Numbered from the stretch's first letter, positions 1-10,811 are shown. The stretch is 35,544 nt of DNA from Phaeoceros laevis (GCA_049999765.1 JBNGIQ010008197.1:1-35544), one strand, 5' to 3'. Notes: generated by a model not told the origin, from the sequence alone. Numbers and translations: made by a program.

Positions 1-385
1 GACCCACCATCCCGTACGCTACCCCTCATCAATACTTGTGTCACTTTAAGAGACTGGCTAAATCGGACTTTAGTACTTCACTATTATTGTTATTACTCTA
101 CAGTGGACTTGGCTTGTCCCACACCGCATGTTCCCCTCATCAGTGAGGAGAGGTATTGCCAAGTGTCTAAACGCCGGGCCGATCAGCTGTAGTACAGCTG
201 CAACGAACTGGTAGCCATCTGCCCTAGGCTTGGGAACTGGTTCTGGAGCACGACGAGTCGATTGCCTGGCCCTGCCATACTATCTCTGTACAATGAGTGA
301 GTCAAGACAACTGCACTGAACTCCAAGGTGGACTTGCAAGTGCGCTGTGCATGGTGGATGGTAGCTTCTTCTAAGTCCACCTTGC
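1..385. other. Upstream flank, no gene seen
   Basis: I see no convincing coding sequence here. The only open frames are short and unlike any family I know. The stretch probably holds the promoter and 5' leader of the PPR gene that starts at 386, but no clear TATA element at a convincing distance stands out. Confidence 0.4.
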
Positions 386-3022
386 GTGCTACCATCTTTG
401 CCCCACCTGCAGTTGTGCACCACCAACGGGATGCAACATCAACGGTTTTGGACGCCAACAGCTGGTGGGCAGGACCACACTCTGGAGCGGCGTTTGAATG
501 TGGCCTCTAGGCAAGGGATGTACACAAGCGGCACATTCGTGCCTTGCAGTTGCGCAGCAGCCCAGCTAGGCACACCGGGTAACGGCAGTGCAGTAGAGCG
601 GCAAGAGCTGTTGTGGAGGAGGCACAAGGAGTCCAAGGAGCCCCTCCGTCTGAACAACTTCTACGAGCCTGATTTGGTGGATGCGCAGCTGGCTGTCTTG
701 GACAGGCGGGTTGGACCGTCTGCTCTGCCTACATCCAAGCCCTTGTTGCATCAGAATGCTGCCACTCCGACGGTGCCAGAGTGCCAAGGGTACGGAACGG
801 CTCAGGCTGTAGTCGAACTTTGTGATAATGGGCAGCTAAGTCGAGCAGTTGACGCTTTGACCGTCTTGGCGGAGACAGAATTTCGTGTGTCCATCTCTCT
901 CCTGTACAGAGTCATCCGGAGATGCGGGGCTGAAAACAATCTGGTGTTGGGGCGTCGACTTGATGATCTAACTGTCAAACTTGGGTACGACTCGAATGCA
1001 TTTTTAGGAAACCATCTTTTGCGCATGTATGCATGTCAAGGCCGGTTACAGGAGGCAATGGAGGTGTTCAAAAGGGTGGCCAAACCTGATGTCTTCATGT
1101 GGTTTTCCATTATATCTGCACATGTTGAACAGGGGAAACCTAGTCAGGCCATTCAACTGTACCATAAGATGCGCAGTTCAGATTTGCAGCCGAATGGTCA
1201 CATTTTTGTCGCTGCCCTGCAAGCTTGTGCAAGAGCGGAAGATGTGGAAGCTGGCAGGCAGGTGCACGCTGATGTGTTGGCGAGTGGCACTCCGCCTGAC
1301 CATTTTGTTTGCAACTGCCTGGTGGACATGTATGCCAAATGCGGGGAATTGGAAGATGCACGCAGGGTTTTTGACAGTATGGCCACAAGGAATGCAGTGA
1401 CATGGAATGCCATGATCGCTGGGTATGCAAAGTGTGGCAAGTTGGAAGATGCACGCAAGCTGTTTGACAGTCTGACCACAAGGGATGCGGTAACATGGAA
1501 TACCATGATAAACGGGTATGCTGAGCATGGGCTTGGTCCCCAGGCGCTCACATTGTATGCAAAGATGGAGCAGGAAGGCCTGATTTTAGCAGACCGTGTT
1601 ACGTATATTTGCCTCCTAAAAGCTTGTGCCAGTGCTGGTGCCCTACAACAGGGCAGGCGGCTGCATTCAGGGATCGTAAAGAGAGAACTGCTTGAAGGTG
1701 ACAGAGTACTGGGCTCTTGTCTTGTAAACATGTATGTAAAATGTGGCCAGTTGGAAGATGCGCGCAAAGTGTTTGACAGTCTGTCTACGAGGAATGGAAT
1801 AACATGGAATGCCATGATAAATGGGTACGCTGAGCAAGGGCTCGGTTCCCAGGCGCTCACATTGTATGCAAGGATGGAGCAGGAAGGCCTGATTTTAGCA
1901 GACAGCTTTACGTTTGCTTGCCTCCTGAAAGCTTGTTCAAGTGCTGGTGCCCTACATCAGGGCAGGCAGCTTCATTCAGAGATCGTGGAAAGAGGACTAC
2001 TTAACGGTGACATAGTTCTGGGCACTTGTCTCATAAATATGTATGCAAAGTGTGGCCAGTTGGGAGATGCGCGCAAAGTGTTTGACAGTCTGTCCACAAG
2101 GGATGCTGTAGCATGGAATGCCATGATAAATGGGTATGGCACGAATAATGAAGGCCACAAGGCTACAGCCTGTTTTGAAGAGATGATACTGGCTGGTATT
2201 CAGCCAGATGACGCCACATTTACTTGCCTTCTTGTGGCATGCAGTCATGAGGGGCTGGTCAGTAAGGGTCGCCAGTATTTTGATGCCATGGTGAAACAGC
2301 ATGGCCTCAACCCGACAAGTGAGCATTATATTTGCATGGTTGATCTTCTTGGGCGGGCAGGCCAGTTAGGTGAGGCAGAGAAGATGCTGTTATCGATAGG
2401 GTGCAAAAAGAATGCTGTTGTTGGGTTGATGTCATTGCTGAATGCCTGCAAGAGTCATGGGGATATAGAGCGGGGAACCCGGTGTTTTGAAAGTCTTCTG
2501 GAGCAGGATCCTCAGGCTGCGGGAGCATACGTGCTCATGGCCAATATGTATGCAGATGCAGATAGGTGGGAGGATGTTGATAGAATTGAAAGGTTGAGAA
2601 AGTTGGCAGGAGCTAGCAAGAAACCTGCAGAGGCAGGCATTGAGGTGAACAAGCAGGTGCATACATTTGTTGTAGGGGATGAAAGGGATGACATCTTATT
2701 CAAAGTTCGGAGCACAAATGAACGTTTGAAGAAGGAAGGGAACCATGTACCACACACCAAGCTGGTGTTGAAGCCAGTGTCTGAGAAGGAGAAGGAAGAT
2801 CAGCTGTGTGGGCATGCTGAGAAGCTAGCTTTGGCGTTTGGTCTCTTGAACACTCCCGATGGCACTCCTCTGCTGGTAACCAAAAACCTGCGGATGTGCA
2901 GCGACTGCCACTCTTCCACCGAGATTATGTCAAGGGTTGAAAAGAGGGACATTGTTGTAAGGGACGCATACCGTGTGCATCGATTCGAGGCAGGGTCCTG
3001 TAGCTGTCAGGGTCGGCATTGA
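386..3022 (+). CDS. PLS-class PPR protein with DYW:KP deaminase domain (predicted organelle RNA editing factor)
   Basis: This is an intronless 878-residue protein. An N-terminal leader of about 130 residues (possible organelle transit sequence) precedes a PPR array at roughly residues 140-665, with recurrent NMYxKCGxLEDARxVFD and WNAMINGYA motifs. E1/E2-type motifs follow (MVDLLGRAGQ, YVLMANMYADADRWED). A deaminase domain occupies residues 745-878. It begins with KKPAEAGIEV, so it has the KP box rather than the usual PG box. It keeps the zinc and catalytic signature HAE (810-812), CSDC (838-841) and the terminal CSC (872-874), but ends GRH instead of DYW. In known families the PPR array reads single-stranded organelle RNA and the domain deaminates C; the DYW:KP class is tied to U-to-C editing in hornworts, ferns and lycophytes. 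That direction of editing is inferred here. Three PLS units repeat at about 309 bp at DNA level. The first in-frame ATG is used; Met45 is an alternative. Confidence 0.9.
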   Translation: MLPSLPHLQLCTTNGMQHQRFWTPTAGGQDHTLERRLNVASRQGMYTSGTFVPCSCAAAQLGTPGNGSAVERQELLWRRHKESKEPLRLNNFYEPDLVDAQLAVLDRRVGPSALPTSKPLLHQNAATPTVPECQGYGTAQAVVELCDNGQLSRAVDALTVLAETEFRVSISLLYRVIRRCGAENNLVLGRRLDDLTVKLGYDSNAFLGNHLLRMYACQGRLQEAMEVFKRVAKPDVFMWFSIISAHVEQGKPSQAIQLYHKMRSSDLQPNGHIFVAALQACARAEDVEAGRQVHADVLASGTPPDHFVCNCLVDMYAKCGELEDARRVFDSMATRNAVTWNAMIAGYAKCGKLEDARKLFDSLTTRDAVTWNTMINGYAEHGLGPQALTLYAKMEQEGLILADRVTYICLLKACASAGALQQGRRLHSGIVKRELLEGDRVLGSCLVNMYVKCGQLEDARKVFDSLSTRNGITWNAMINGYAEQGLGSQALTLYARMEQEGLILADSFTFACLLKACSSAGALHQGRQLHSEIVERGLLNGDIVLGTCLINMYAKCGQLGDARKVFDSLSTRDAVAWNAMINGYGTNNEGHKATACFEEMILAGIQPDDATFTCLLVACSHEGLVSKGRQYFDAMVKQHGLNPTSEHYICMVDLLGRAGQLGEAEKMLLSIGCKKNAVVGLMSLLNACKSHGDIERGTRCFESLLEQDPQAAGAYVLMANMYADADRWEDVDRIERLRKLAGASKKPAEAGIEVNKQVHTFVVGDERDDILFKVRSTNERLKKEGNHVPHTKLVLKPVSEKEKEDQLCGHAEKLALAFGLLNTPDGTPLLVTKNLRMCSDCHSSTEIMSRVEKRDIVVRDAYRVHRFEAGSCSCQGRH

Positions 3023-3541
3023 GCGAGAAGCGAAATTGCCGACTGAAGCAGTTCCACCGCATCCATCACCATTCAGTAAGTTATTTGTGTATATATGTGT
3101 TCTCTTGTCGTATATATGTATTTGAAGTGACTTGCCATTGCTGTGAACTTGTGTCAACCATTGCCCGAAAGGAGAAGGAGCTTAGAACGTCGCTTCCTAA
3201 AGTGCAAGCTTGTCCCAGGCTCATGCACAAGCATGCATGAGAGGAGGTTAGCACTGTCGTGCATACATGTCTTGCATAATAATGCCAGCACAGAATATCA
3301 GTGGAAACTTTGCAAGCTGGTATTCCTGAGACAAGCTGGTTCAAAACCCAAACATTCACACAGGCGTTCAGGCAAGAAGCGGACTGCACTTAAATGTCGA
3401 AGCTTGTTAAGATCACAAAAGTTGGTGAAGGAGGGCCTAATAAGATCACAGAGGAGGTTCATTACGCATTCAGAGTGCAAGACCCTTCATAGGGATGACA
3501 ACAAGTTTTGGTCTGTATCTAAGGCATTTTCAGGAGGTCTC
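3023..3541. other. Intergenic, convergent gene ends
   Basis: This lies between the 3' ends of the PPR gene (+) and the O-methyltransferase gene (-). Short open frames on both strands resemble no known family. It presumably holds the two 3' untranslated regions and polyadenylation signals. I see no repeat or RNA gene. Confidence 0.45.
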
Positions 3542-5079
3542 TCATTTGCTGAGCTCTATAATCTGCAGGAAGTGGCCCGTCTCTGTGATCCTCACTCCAG
3601 TAAATCCAGCTTTCTCAAAAATTCGCCGCCACTGCCATTCTTCTCGCTCCAGACCTTGAGTGAAGCAGAGCATCATCAAGTCCATGGTGATTGCCAGTGT
3701 GTCATGGGACTTGTTACCATCACGCCTCACGATCGACTCCACCAAAATGACTTTTCCGTCCTCCGGTAACGCTCGGTGGCAGTTTCGCAAGATCTGGATG
3801 CACTGCTCCTCGTCCCAGTCGTGTAAAACCCACTTCAACATTCACCAAACACCACTGACTTCGTCAGCGCGAAATTTGTAACCTTCACTAACTATTATGA
3901 GATGAACTTGAAAAAAGAAGGGCATTCAACTTTGCTACTGAAGCAAAACAGTAGCTGTAGCGGCCTGCTAGGCCTGTACCTTCATGAAGATGGCATCCGA
4001 AGGTGGGATAGCTTTGAACATGTCTCCCGAAACATGCTCCACACCTACAGTATCAACCGTTTTCCAACATCAGCAGTTCACATGAATACAAACGTATTCA
4101 CGAATTATGAGCTCGCCTGGCAGTGCTCTCGAAAATCACTAAATCTGGTGCCAAGAAATCTAACAAGAAAACCAGCAGCTGGCACAAGTTTCAGGACTCT
4201 TCAAAACTTGCTTCTATATGCATTCATGAGTGGAATTCTTTGACCCGTTGGGTACCAACCATCAATTTGTGGTGCCCTGGCTATGACATAAGGCAAATCG
4301 AAGTTGATCCCTTGCAGGTGCGGGTACTTGCCCAGGATAATCCTCAGAGACGCTCCTGAGTTTCCGCCCACATCAGTGATCACCCCCTTCATGTCCTTGA
4401 ACCCATCGTAGTATGGCAAGATGGCAGGCAACGTCGCCACAGTGGTGCTCTGCATAGACTCGCTGAACAGCATGGCATGTGCAGGGTGGTCCTGGAAAAA
4501 GCCCCACACATCCTTACCCAAAGCCAGGCTGCAGGCGTCCAAGCCCGTGAGCACGGTTCTGTGCAGATGATTCCAGCAGGGCACTGACACATCCGGGTGG
4601 AGGGAGAGCAGCGCAACTGCCGCCATACAATTCTGGTTCTTGCTGACCATCAATCTGGAGACGTCGGTCAGGCCATACAAGTACTCCGTCCGGATCCTGT
4701 CGTCTCCAGAGGCATTCCACTCTTGCGCATCATCCTGATCAGCAAGCACAGCAGAGAAGACACCCTGCGTCGTAAGAGCTCGGAGAATGCGCGACAGGTG
4801 CACAACGCTGGGCCGCCCAGGCGCGTTAAGCTTGCCGTTGGCGCCTCCTCCATGATGGCTTGCCTCCTGCTGCTGCTGCTGCTGGGAGTCTTCTGGATTG
4901 GCGGTGATCTTGTGCAGAATGACATCACACGAGAGAGGTGTGCCTGCGTCGGCCAAGATGTCGGGAATGCCAAGTAAGAGAGCCGCTCTGAGAGCCGCTG
5001 ACAGCATTCCCTAGTGAATGAGATTCATTAAGCGGACCTGTGCAGCCACGCCGGCATCGTCCTCAATGTTTGTGGCCAT
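3542..5079 (-). CDS. Class II (COMT-like) plant O-methyltransferase, interrupted by an in-frame TAG near the N-terminus
   Basis: Three exons read 5079/5007-4260, 4044-3980 and 3832-3542, joined by GT..AG introns with matching phase. From Met at 5007 the product is 367 residues. The N-terminal dimerisation/winged-helix part (ALRAALLLGIPDILA) contains a poly-Gln insertion (about 43-48). The SAM-binding motif I is TDVGGNSG (211-218), followed by GINFDLPYVI, GDMF and the catalytic-His region WVLHDWDEEQ (His about 275). The enzyme would move a methyl group from S-adenosylmethionine to a phenolic or related hydroxyl in the cytosol; the substrate cannot be told. An upstream in-frame ATG at 5079 gives 22 family-like residues (AAQVRLMNLIH), then TAG at 5013-5011, two codons before the Met at 5007. 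So either translation starts at 5007 with loss of the first helix, or the allele is a pseudogene, or the base is an assembly error. The third Gly of motif I is Asn. Confidence 0.8.
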
Positions 5080-5192
5080 CGCGCGCTAGCTCTCAAGAGT
5101 GCTCAGGACGTCTTCCCCAGCCAAATCTGAGACCTGCTTGTATGTAGGGTGGATCAAGGACGTCGATCTCGAGAGCCAGGTTCTATGTGCAC

Positions 5193-5200
5193 CTTATAAG
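5193..5200 (-). promoter_or_regulatory. Possible TATA box of the O-methyltransferase gene
   Basis: Read on the minus strand, CTTATAAGG lies about 115 bp upstream of the ATG at 5079. The spacing fits a plant core promoter with a leader of about 80 bp. Support is the motif and its position only. Confidence 0.4.
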
Positions 5201-5924
5201 GCTTGCTGGAAGAAAAACTTGTCCTTCACCCTGTCCTGAAATCTTTTCTAGAGACTATTCCACAGCGCATGCGTGGGCAGATTGAGCTGGAGAAGGGCAC
5301 AAGGAAGAAGACACAACAATTGAATACATGAATGTGCATGCACAAATAACACATGTGTCTTCTTCCTTGTGCCCTTCTAGGATGTTACAGGAAAAGGGGG
5401 AGGAGGGAAAGTAGTAGTAACATATATTATCGTGTTATACCGACTCCACATGGGAATCGGAACACGTCTGCAGATCCTGGGGCGGAGAGGGGGCTAGCCT
5501 CTGGCTTGCGCTGCCAGCCAGTAGCGAACATGGACTGTTGGCCACCGGCACCCGATTTTTTTTGAGGAAGGATCCTTGCTTGCTTCCTTCGCTGCCCACG
5601 AGCCGGTTCATGCCACTTCATCGCACAGGTCAGGTGAGCTCCACCAAACGGAAACAACAGGTGTCAGTTCCTATGAGGGGCCATGAATTCACTTTAGGAT
5701 GGGTTTCTCGTTTCGCAAGCTTACAGTTCTGGCAGAGCAAATGGCGAGGATAATTACAGTCGATGTCTGGTGAGGGAGGGAGGGAGGGATATCTCAGCAT
5801 CCAATGACGACAAATTTTTATCTGTAAGAAACGAAACTGATCCAAGTGGTGTACAGCAGCTCCAAGTGAGCCAGCAAATGGGAAGCAGTCAGCCCCCCCT
5901 GCCCCTCCGAGGGCTACATGCTGC
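5201..5924. other. Divergent intergenic region
   Basis: This separates the minus-strand O-methyltransferase from the plus-strand LRR gene and probably holds both promoters. It includes a short GAGGGAGGGAGGG run near 5774-5788. Open frames here are short and unconvincing. No RNA gene or clear repeat is visible. Confidence 0.4.
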
Positions 5925-5934
5925 ATATATATAA
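5925..5934 (+). promoter_or_regulatory. TATA box of the LRR receptor-like gene
   Basis: TATATATAAG stands 57 bp upstream of the ATG at 5991 and about 80 bp upstream of the ATG at 6015. It suits transcription starting about 30 bp downstream. The promoter looks intact although the coding region behind it is broken. Confidence 0.55.
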
Positions 5935-5990
5935 GAAGGCGCCGAGTCGTAGTAACGTTGTCGGTTGCGCTTGCTAGCGACGTTTGGTGC

Positions 5991-8952
5991 ATGCGCACAA
6001 GCAAGTTTGCTAAGATGGCACCTCTTCCCTTACGCTTCATTCCTGCAGCCATCGCCCTTGTGCTGTGGAGCTGTGCACCCTGGCAGTGCTTGCTTGGTGC
6101 TTGTGTCCGATAATAACGATGCATTGCTTTCAGAACAGAGGCGCATTCTCACCGCATTCAAGCAGGAGATCGTGGGGGATCCTGAAGGAGCTCTGGCTTC
6201 CTGGCGAGCGTCGCGAGATGTTTGCAGCTGGAGAGGAGTGGCCTGTGCTGCCGGTGGTGGTGGACAACAATCAAGAGTGGTTGGTCTGGAGCTTCCAGGC
6301 GAGGGGCTCAACGGTACTCTCACGCCGATGCTCTTCCGTATGCCCTTTCTCACTCACCTCAACCTCTCCTCCAACAGCTTCAAGGGCAGCTTTCCCGAGG
6401 TCCGCAACGGCAGCAGTCTGGTGTCGCTGGACCTCAGCAGCAACCTCTTGTCGGGCACTCTGCCTGAGTCGATCGGGACTCTGTCGAGCTTGGAAGTCCT
6501 GTCACTGGGGAGCAACGATTTTTGGGGACCCATCCCGTCGGCTTTGGGGCGATGCAACAAGCTGGCTTATCTGGAGCTGGGCATGGCGTCACTGAATGGC
6601 ACCATCCCCGACACCTTGGCGAACTGTTCTTCCCTCACCCTCTTGCGCTTGTCTTATGCTAACCTGACAGGACCCATACCTGCGTGGTTGGGATCGTTGA
6701 AGGAGCTCAAGGTTCTGGACCTGGCGTCTAACCCTTTGACTGGGACAATTCCACCCTCTTTGGGAAATCTCATTGGCCTCGCAGTGCTCAGCCTCATGAA
6801 CAATGCCGACTTGCGAGGAGAGGTGCCTCCAGAGCTCAGGTTATGTAGCAACCTCATGTCCTTCTCCCTAGGAATGACGCTTGGGGGTCCTGGGTATGAC
6901 AGGAACGCAATTAATGGAACACTTGAAAGTCTGTATGGCGTGGTCTTGAGCAATATGACTTCTCTGCAGCACCTGGTTGTCTCTGGGACTGGGGTCACAG
7001 GTGTGATTCCTCAGGAACTTGGCACCAGACTCAAGGGCTTGGTCCATTTGGAATTGTGGGCAAACTTTTTGGAGGGGGCAACCTTAGCAACCTCGAGTAT
7101 GTGGACTTGACAAACAATGACTTACGAGGATCCATTCCTCGGGAGTTGGGTTTCTGTACTCGCCTCCAAACGTTTTATGTGGGGGCATCATCTGACCTGG
7201 GCTTGACAGGTGCTGAGGGAGGAGGGGCATACATGCGTAACATGATGGTAGGTAGCATTCCTCAAGAGTTGTGGCGGTTGCCATTTTTGAGGATCCTTTA
7301 TGTGAGCTACACTGGCCTCGGTGGTGAGATTCCGGATTTCACAAACTCGAGTGCTCTCGTGGAAGTGTACCTTGTGTACAACGAATTGGAAGGGAGTATT
7401 CCGACCCACTTGGCCCCCTCCCTGGAAACTTTTTCCGTGGATTTCAATCGATTAATAGGACCCAGACCTAGGGCAATAGGTAACCTTTCCAACTTGTTGC
7501 AAATGGACATTAGTTACAATGACATTTGAGGGTGCCATTCCTGTCGAGATTGCCTCTTGCCAAAAGTTGCAAGTTCTAGGGCTGGGAGGTTCATCTATTT
7601 CACATGGTCCAAGGAGAAGCATGATCACAAGATTCATTCCCGAGGAGCTTGGCCAACTCAGAGACTTGCAGTATTTTAGCATGGTTTCCACACAAGTGTC
7701 TGGTATGATTCCATCATCGCTAGGAAACTGCAGCTCCGTGCTTCAATTGTTCTTGAATGATAATGATATATCAAGTGGTCTTGCCTCATGGTTAGCAAAC
7801 ATGACAAGTTTGCAAGCGTTCATTGGCACAAGCAACCGATTTCAGGGACTACTTTCGGCTGTAGATTGGAATAGGTTGCAGTCATTGCGATACCTTCTTC
7901 TTTCATGAAACAACTTTTCGGGTTATTTGCCTGAAAGCTTAGGGATGGCAAGCAAGTTGGCAGTTTTCACGGCAAGTGAAGCAAACCTTGTTAGCACTAT
8001 ACCTCTTTCATTTAGGAATTGTTCAGTTTTGGATCTTGTAGATTTGCAAAATAACCAACTCAGTGGAGATATATCAGAGGCATTGGATGTTTTATCCAAT
8101 ACTGCAGATGGAAGAAGTATGTGTGCCATCATGTTATCATCGAACAAATTGGAAGGAAGTTTGCCTCCATGGATGGGTAGTCGGTTCAAGAGTTTGTTGA
8201 TACTAGTACTGGTTGGGAACTTAATAGAAGGTTCCATACCCTCTGGTTTATCAGACTTGCCTAGTCTTCAACATGTCATACTTTTTGGTCCACGGAATTT
8301 TATTTTCAGGATTGCAAACGTACTGACCGACCCACCTATCTTTCTGACTATGAAGAATGTCACGACCGGTCTTTTTGGCCTCACCACTTCTACAACGATA
8401 TTAGACTTATCTAACAACTATTTACTGGTGAGATTCCACCAGAGATGTCTAATCTTGTTGGTTTGCGATATTTAAATTTGTCACATAACCATTTAACTGA
8501 ACCCATTCCTATGACCTTCATCAATTTCACCTCTTTGATTCAAATGGATTTGTCAAATAATCATTTGGATGGTAGTATGCCCGCCTGTTGCCAACCTTGC
8601 TACTTAAGACTATGTGGATTTTTCAAATAATGATCTTGTGGGCCTCATTCCTTTTGGTACTAGATTTGGCATCCCATCCTATTTAGGAAACCCAAGCCTT
8701 TGTGGAGAAGTCTTGAACATCTCATGCTCAATAGCCCAGTCACAAGCCAACCTAGCACCTAACCCATCCTATGTCTCTTCTAGAAATCCCAACATTCCAT
8801 GGTCATGGCCAGGTTTCTCAATTGGGTGTGTCACTTCCTTCTTAACAGCTATGGGGTTATTTCTTTCTACCACTAGAGGTTTGTACTACATATTTGGTGA
8901 TACTCAGCCATCCATCTACCTAGTTAAGCATGGATTTTACAATGCACCCTAA
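5991..8952 (+). pseudogene. LRR receptor-like protein (RLP type), broken by frameshifts and a stop
   Basis: The parts of a plant extracellular LRR receptor-like protein are present in order but in shifting frames. A start at 5991 or 6015 gives a signal peptide (AAIALVLWSC) in one frame. The LRR N-terminal cap (RRILTAFKQEI..WRGVAC) and the first LRRs follow in another frame to 7110. LRRs then continue in the original frame to 7529, shift again to 7908, where a TGA interrupts the motif (LLLS*NNFSGYLP), and run on in the same frame to about 8425. Further shifts occur near 8425 and 8610. The last part has the terminal cap (GNPSLCG) and a membrane span (GFSIGCVTSFLTAMGLFL) with a short tail, and no kinase. 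LRRs follow the plant-specific LxGxIP pattern. Intact homologues sense apoplastic or peptide signals with a partner kinase. At least five frame changes plus a stop make a pseudogene likely; many assembly indels are the alternative. Confidence 0.75.
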
Positions 8953-9024
8953 GGCTTTTGCTGAAGTAATAAAGTTAAGCATGGATTTTACAATGCACCC
9001 TAAGGCTTTTGCTGAAGTAATAAA
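8923..9024. repeat. 51-bp tandem duplication
   Basis: The 51 bases from 8923 to 8973 are repeated almost exactly at 8974-9024. The unit covers the last codons, the stop codon and the first 3' bases of the LRR pseudogene, so it looks like a recent slippage or repair duplication. Confidence 0.85.
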
Positions 9025-9114
9025 AGTTAGTCCATAGGTGAACTCACTGTACTTATCATTAGTTATCATTATCATTACTTATCATTCCATAGACCGTATT
9101 GTGTAGTGCTGTAG

Positions 9115-9152
9115 TCCTTTCTATGAAGTTGATTCCTTTCTATGAAGTTGAT
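9115..9152. repeat. 19-bp tandem duplication
   Basis: TCCTTTCTATGAAGTTGAT occurs twice, head to tail, at 9115-9133 and 9134-9152. A TTATCATT-rich stretch just upstream (about 9050-9090) is also locally repetitive. Confidence 0.75.
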
Positions 9153-9348
9153 TATTATTTTCTAGAACATTTGCAAAACATTTGCAAAATCCACTGGTGT
9201 GTATGTCGGCTACCTTGGAAATTTCGAGGGACTTCTCACCTATGTGGACGGTGCCACGATCACGTGTACCTTTGTTGTGTGCAACGAAGTGTTTTCAAAA
9301 CTAGCTAGCTACGATGGATTGCCAGAATTGCTGAAGTTCACCTCACCT

Positions 9349-9391
9349 GGGATGTTGCGGGGATGTTGCGGGGATGTTGCGGGGATGTTGC
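9349..9391. repeat. 11-bp microsatellite, about four copies
   Basis: The unit GATGTTGCGGG recurs at 9351, 9362, 9373 and 9384 with an exact 11-bp period. An 11-bp period is out of frame, so a conserved protein repeat is unlikely. Confidence 0.8.
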
Positions 9392-10679
9392 TTCACGATT
9401 TCAAGCATGCCAGCTTCCAACCGGGGCCCTTAAGAAACTAGTCCTGTGAACGGAAACTTCTGCCTACCAGGCAAATTAGCTCCTCCCCGAAACATTGATC
9501 AGGGTGCCCGCATTTGCCTGCCCGATTGCAAATGCAGTCTGCAACTCACACGTATGTCCATGGTGTCTCTCTAAAATTTGATCAAAGTTCAGCCAGCAGT
9601 TTCTGCAAATCAATTTCTGACATCTGCAACGTTTAGCACCTGTAGTTGGTTTTTTGCTTCATGGATCTTGATGATCAAGAGCAGGCTTCTTGGCTCTCTG
9701 TTCCCATGGTCACTTCCAGTGATCACAGAGTACTTACAAACTTGTAGGGGAAATGATACACTGGCTGTAGACATGGGACGCAAAGTTCTGTTTGTGATCT
9801 GCCTTTCCGAGATGTTTAAATTGTTGTAACCAACTTCGGACCCAGACGCAGAGGTTCCCTGATGCAAGCTGGGTCAGTGGAAAGTTCCTGCATCGGCATA
9901 ATCCAAGGTGAGGGTTGTTGTAGGACCTGTTTCACAGTTTTACCGTTTTACCGCAGTTGACCAGGTCCTCGTCCTGCTGCTGTTGACTGAACCGCCTCCT
10001 GACCTCCAGGCTTGAAAGGCGTTGGATAGAAGTTGCACACCAGTCCAGGATAGAATCCCTCTTGCGGGCTATCTCTGTCTCAGGACAATCCATCACGGGA
10101 GTCTCAGGATAATCCATCACGGGAGCCACCAGCGACCCAGCCTGTACACCCTTCTCTGCATTGTACTTCCTAAGTTAGTATACAGAGGCTCCATTGCTGC
10201 ATTGTGCCTACTTTTGCCACTTGACAGTGTCTTGTAAAGGAAGTACAAGGGTTTGCACACATATATCCTATTTCACTAGTCCCTGGATCAATAGTCTAAA
10301 GTCCAAGTAACTGGTAAAGCAGCCACCCAGGGCAATCAAATCAGGCTACAAGGGAGTGGGCGTTAATGGATGCGTCTCTCTGCTACCCATGACATTTTTC
10401 TTATCAACAAAGGCAGATCACAAATGTCAAACAACATTTGATTTCGCATCCAAGCTGGTGCTACTCCTCGCAAGGTAGCAAGAGAATGAGGTCTGCACCG
10501 TACAATCTGTCCTCCTTGGGTACCTTGAGGCGGTCAATGGGGTGGAGAGTAAAACTCCAGACTGAACGAAAAGTTTGGAACACATCCACTTCGAGACTTC
10601 AGTTACAACGATACACATTCTGGATGAAGAAGAAAAAGAAATTGAATGGAGCACTTTTCGTTGTTGTTTTATAATTCAC
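9392..10679. other. Poorly coding region with minus-strand exon-like scraps
   Basis: No recognisable gene. Two minus-strand stretches have protein-like composition: 10129-9932 (hydrophilic, with SILDWCATSIQRLSSLEV and a QQQQ run) and about 10590-10485 (with FTLHPIDRLKVPKED and GADLILLLPC). The second lies downstream, on the minus strand, of the exon-like stretch 10811-10680 and is preceded by a possible AG acceptor. The plausible frames do not join cleanly. These may be remains of one decayed minus-strand gene; I do not recognise the family. Confidence 0.3.
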
Positions 10680-10811
10680 CTGTAGCTTCATGACTCCAGG
10701 TTGCATAGCCAAGAGCATCCCTTACACCCGTATCGTAACTCATCCTTGTGAGCTGCGGCACGATCAGTTTGGTGAGCTCCCATGCCTTGTTGTTGTCCCC
10801 CTGCACCTGCT
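10680..10811 (-). other. Unrecognised candidate exon
   Basis: On the minus strand this 132-base block is flanked by CTACAG before and GTGAAT after, and stays open as a protein-like stretch that includes NNKAWELTKLIVPQLTRMSY and DTGVRDALGYATWSHEAT. Composition and splice signals suggest a real or former exon. The family is not recognised. The next downstream minus-strand stretch (about 10653-10480) could be the following exon, but its best frame does not match in phase. Possible single-gene remnant with the coiled-coil-like segments in the tandem repeat upstream. Confidence 0.35.

Noticed and set aside
1140-2160. Long minus-strand open frames across the first PPR gene
   Set aside because: They are repeated at the PLS period and are antisense shadows of the PPR array.
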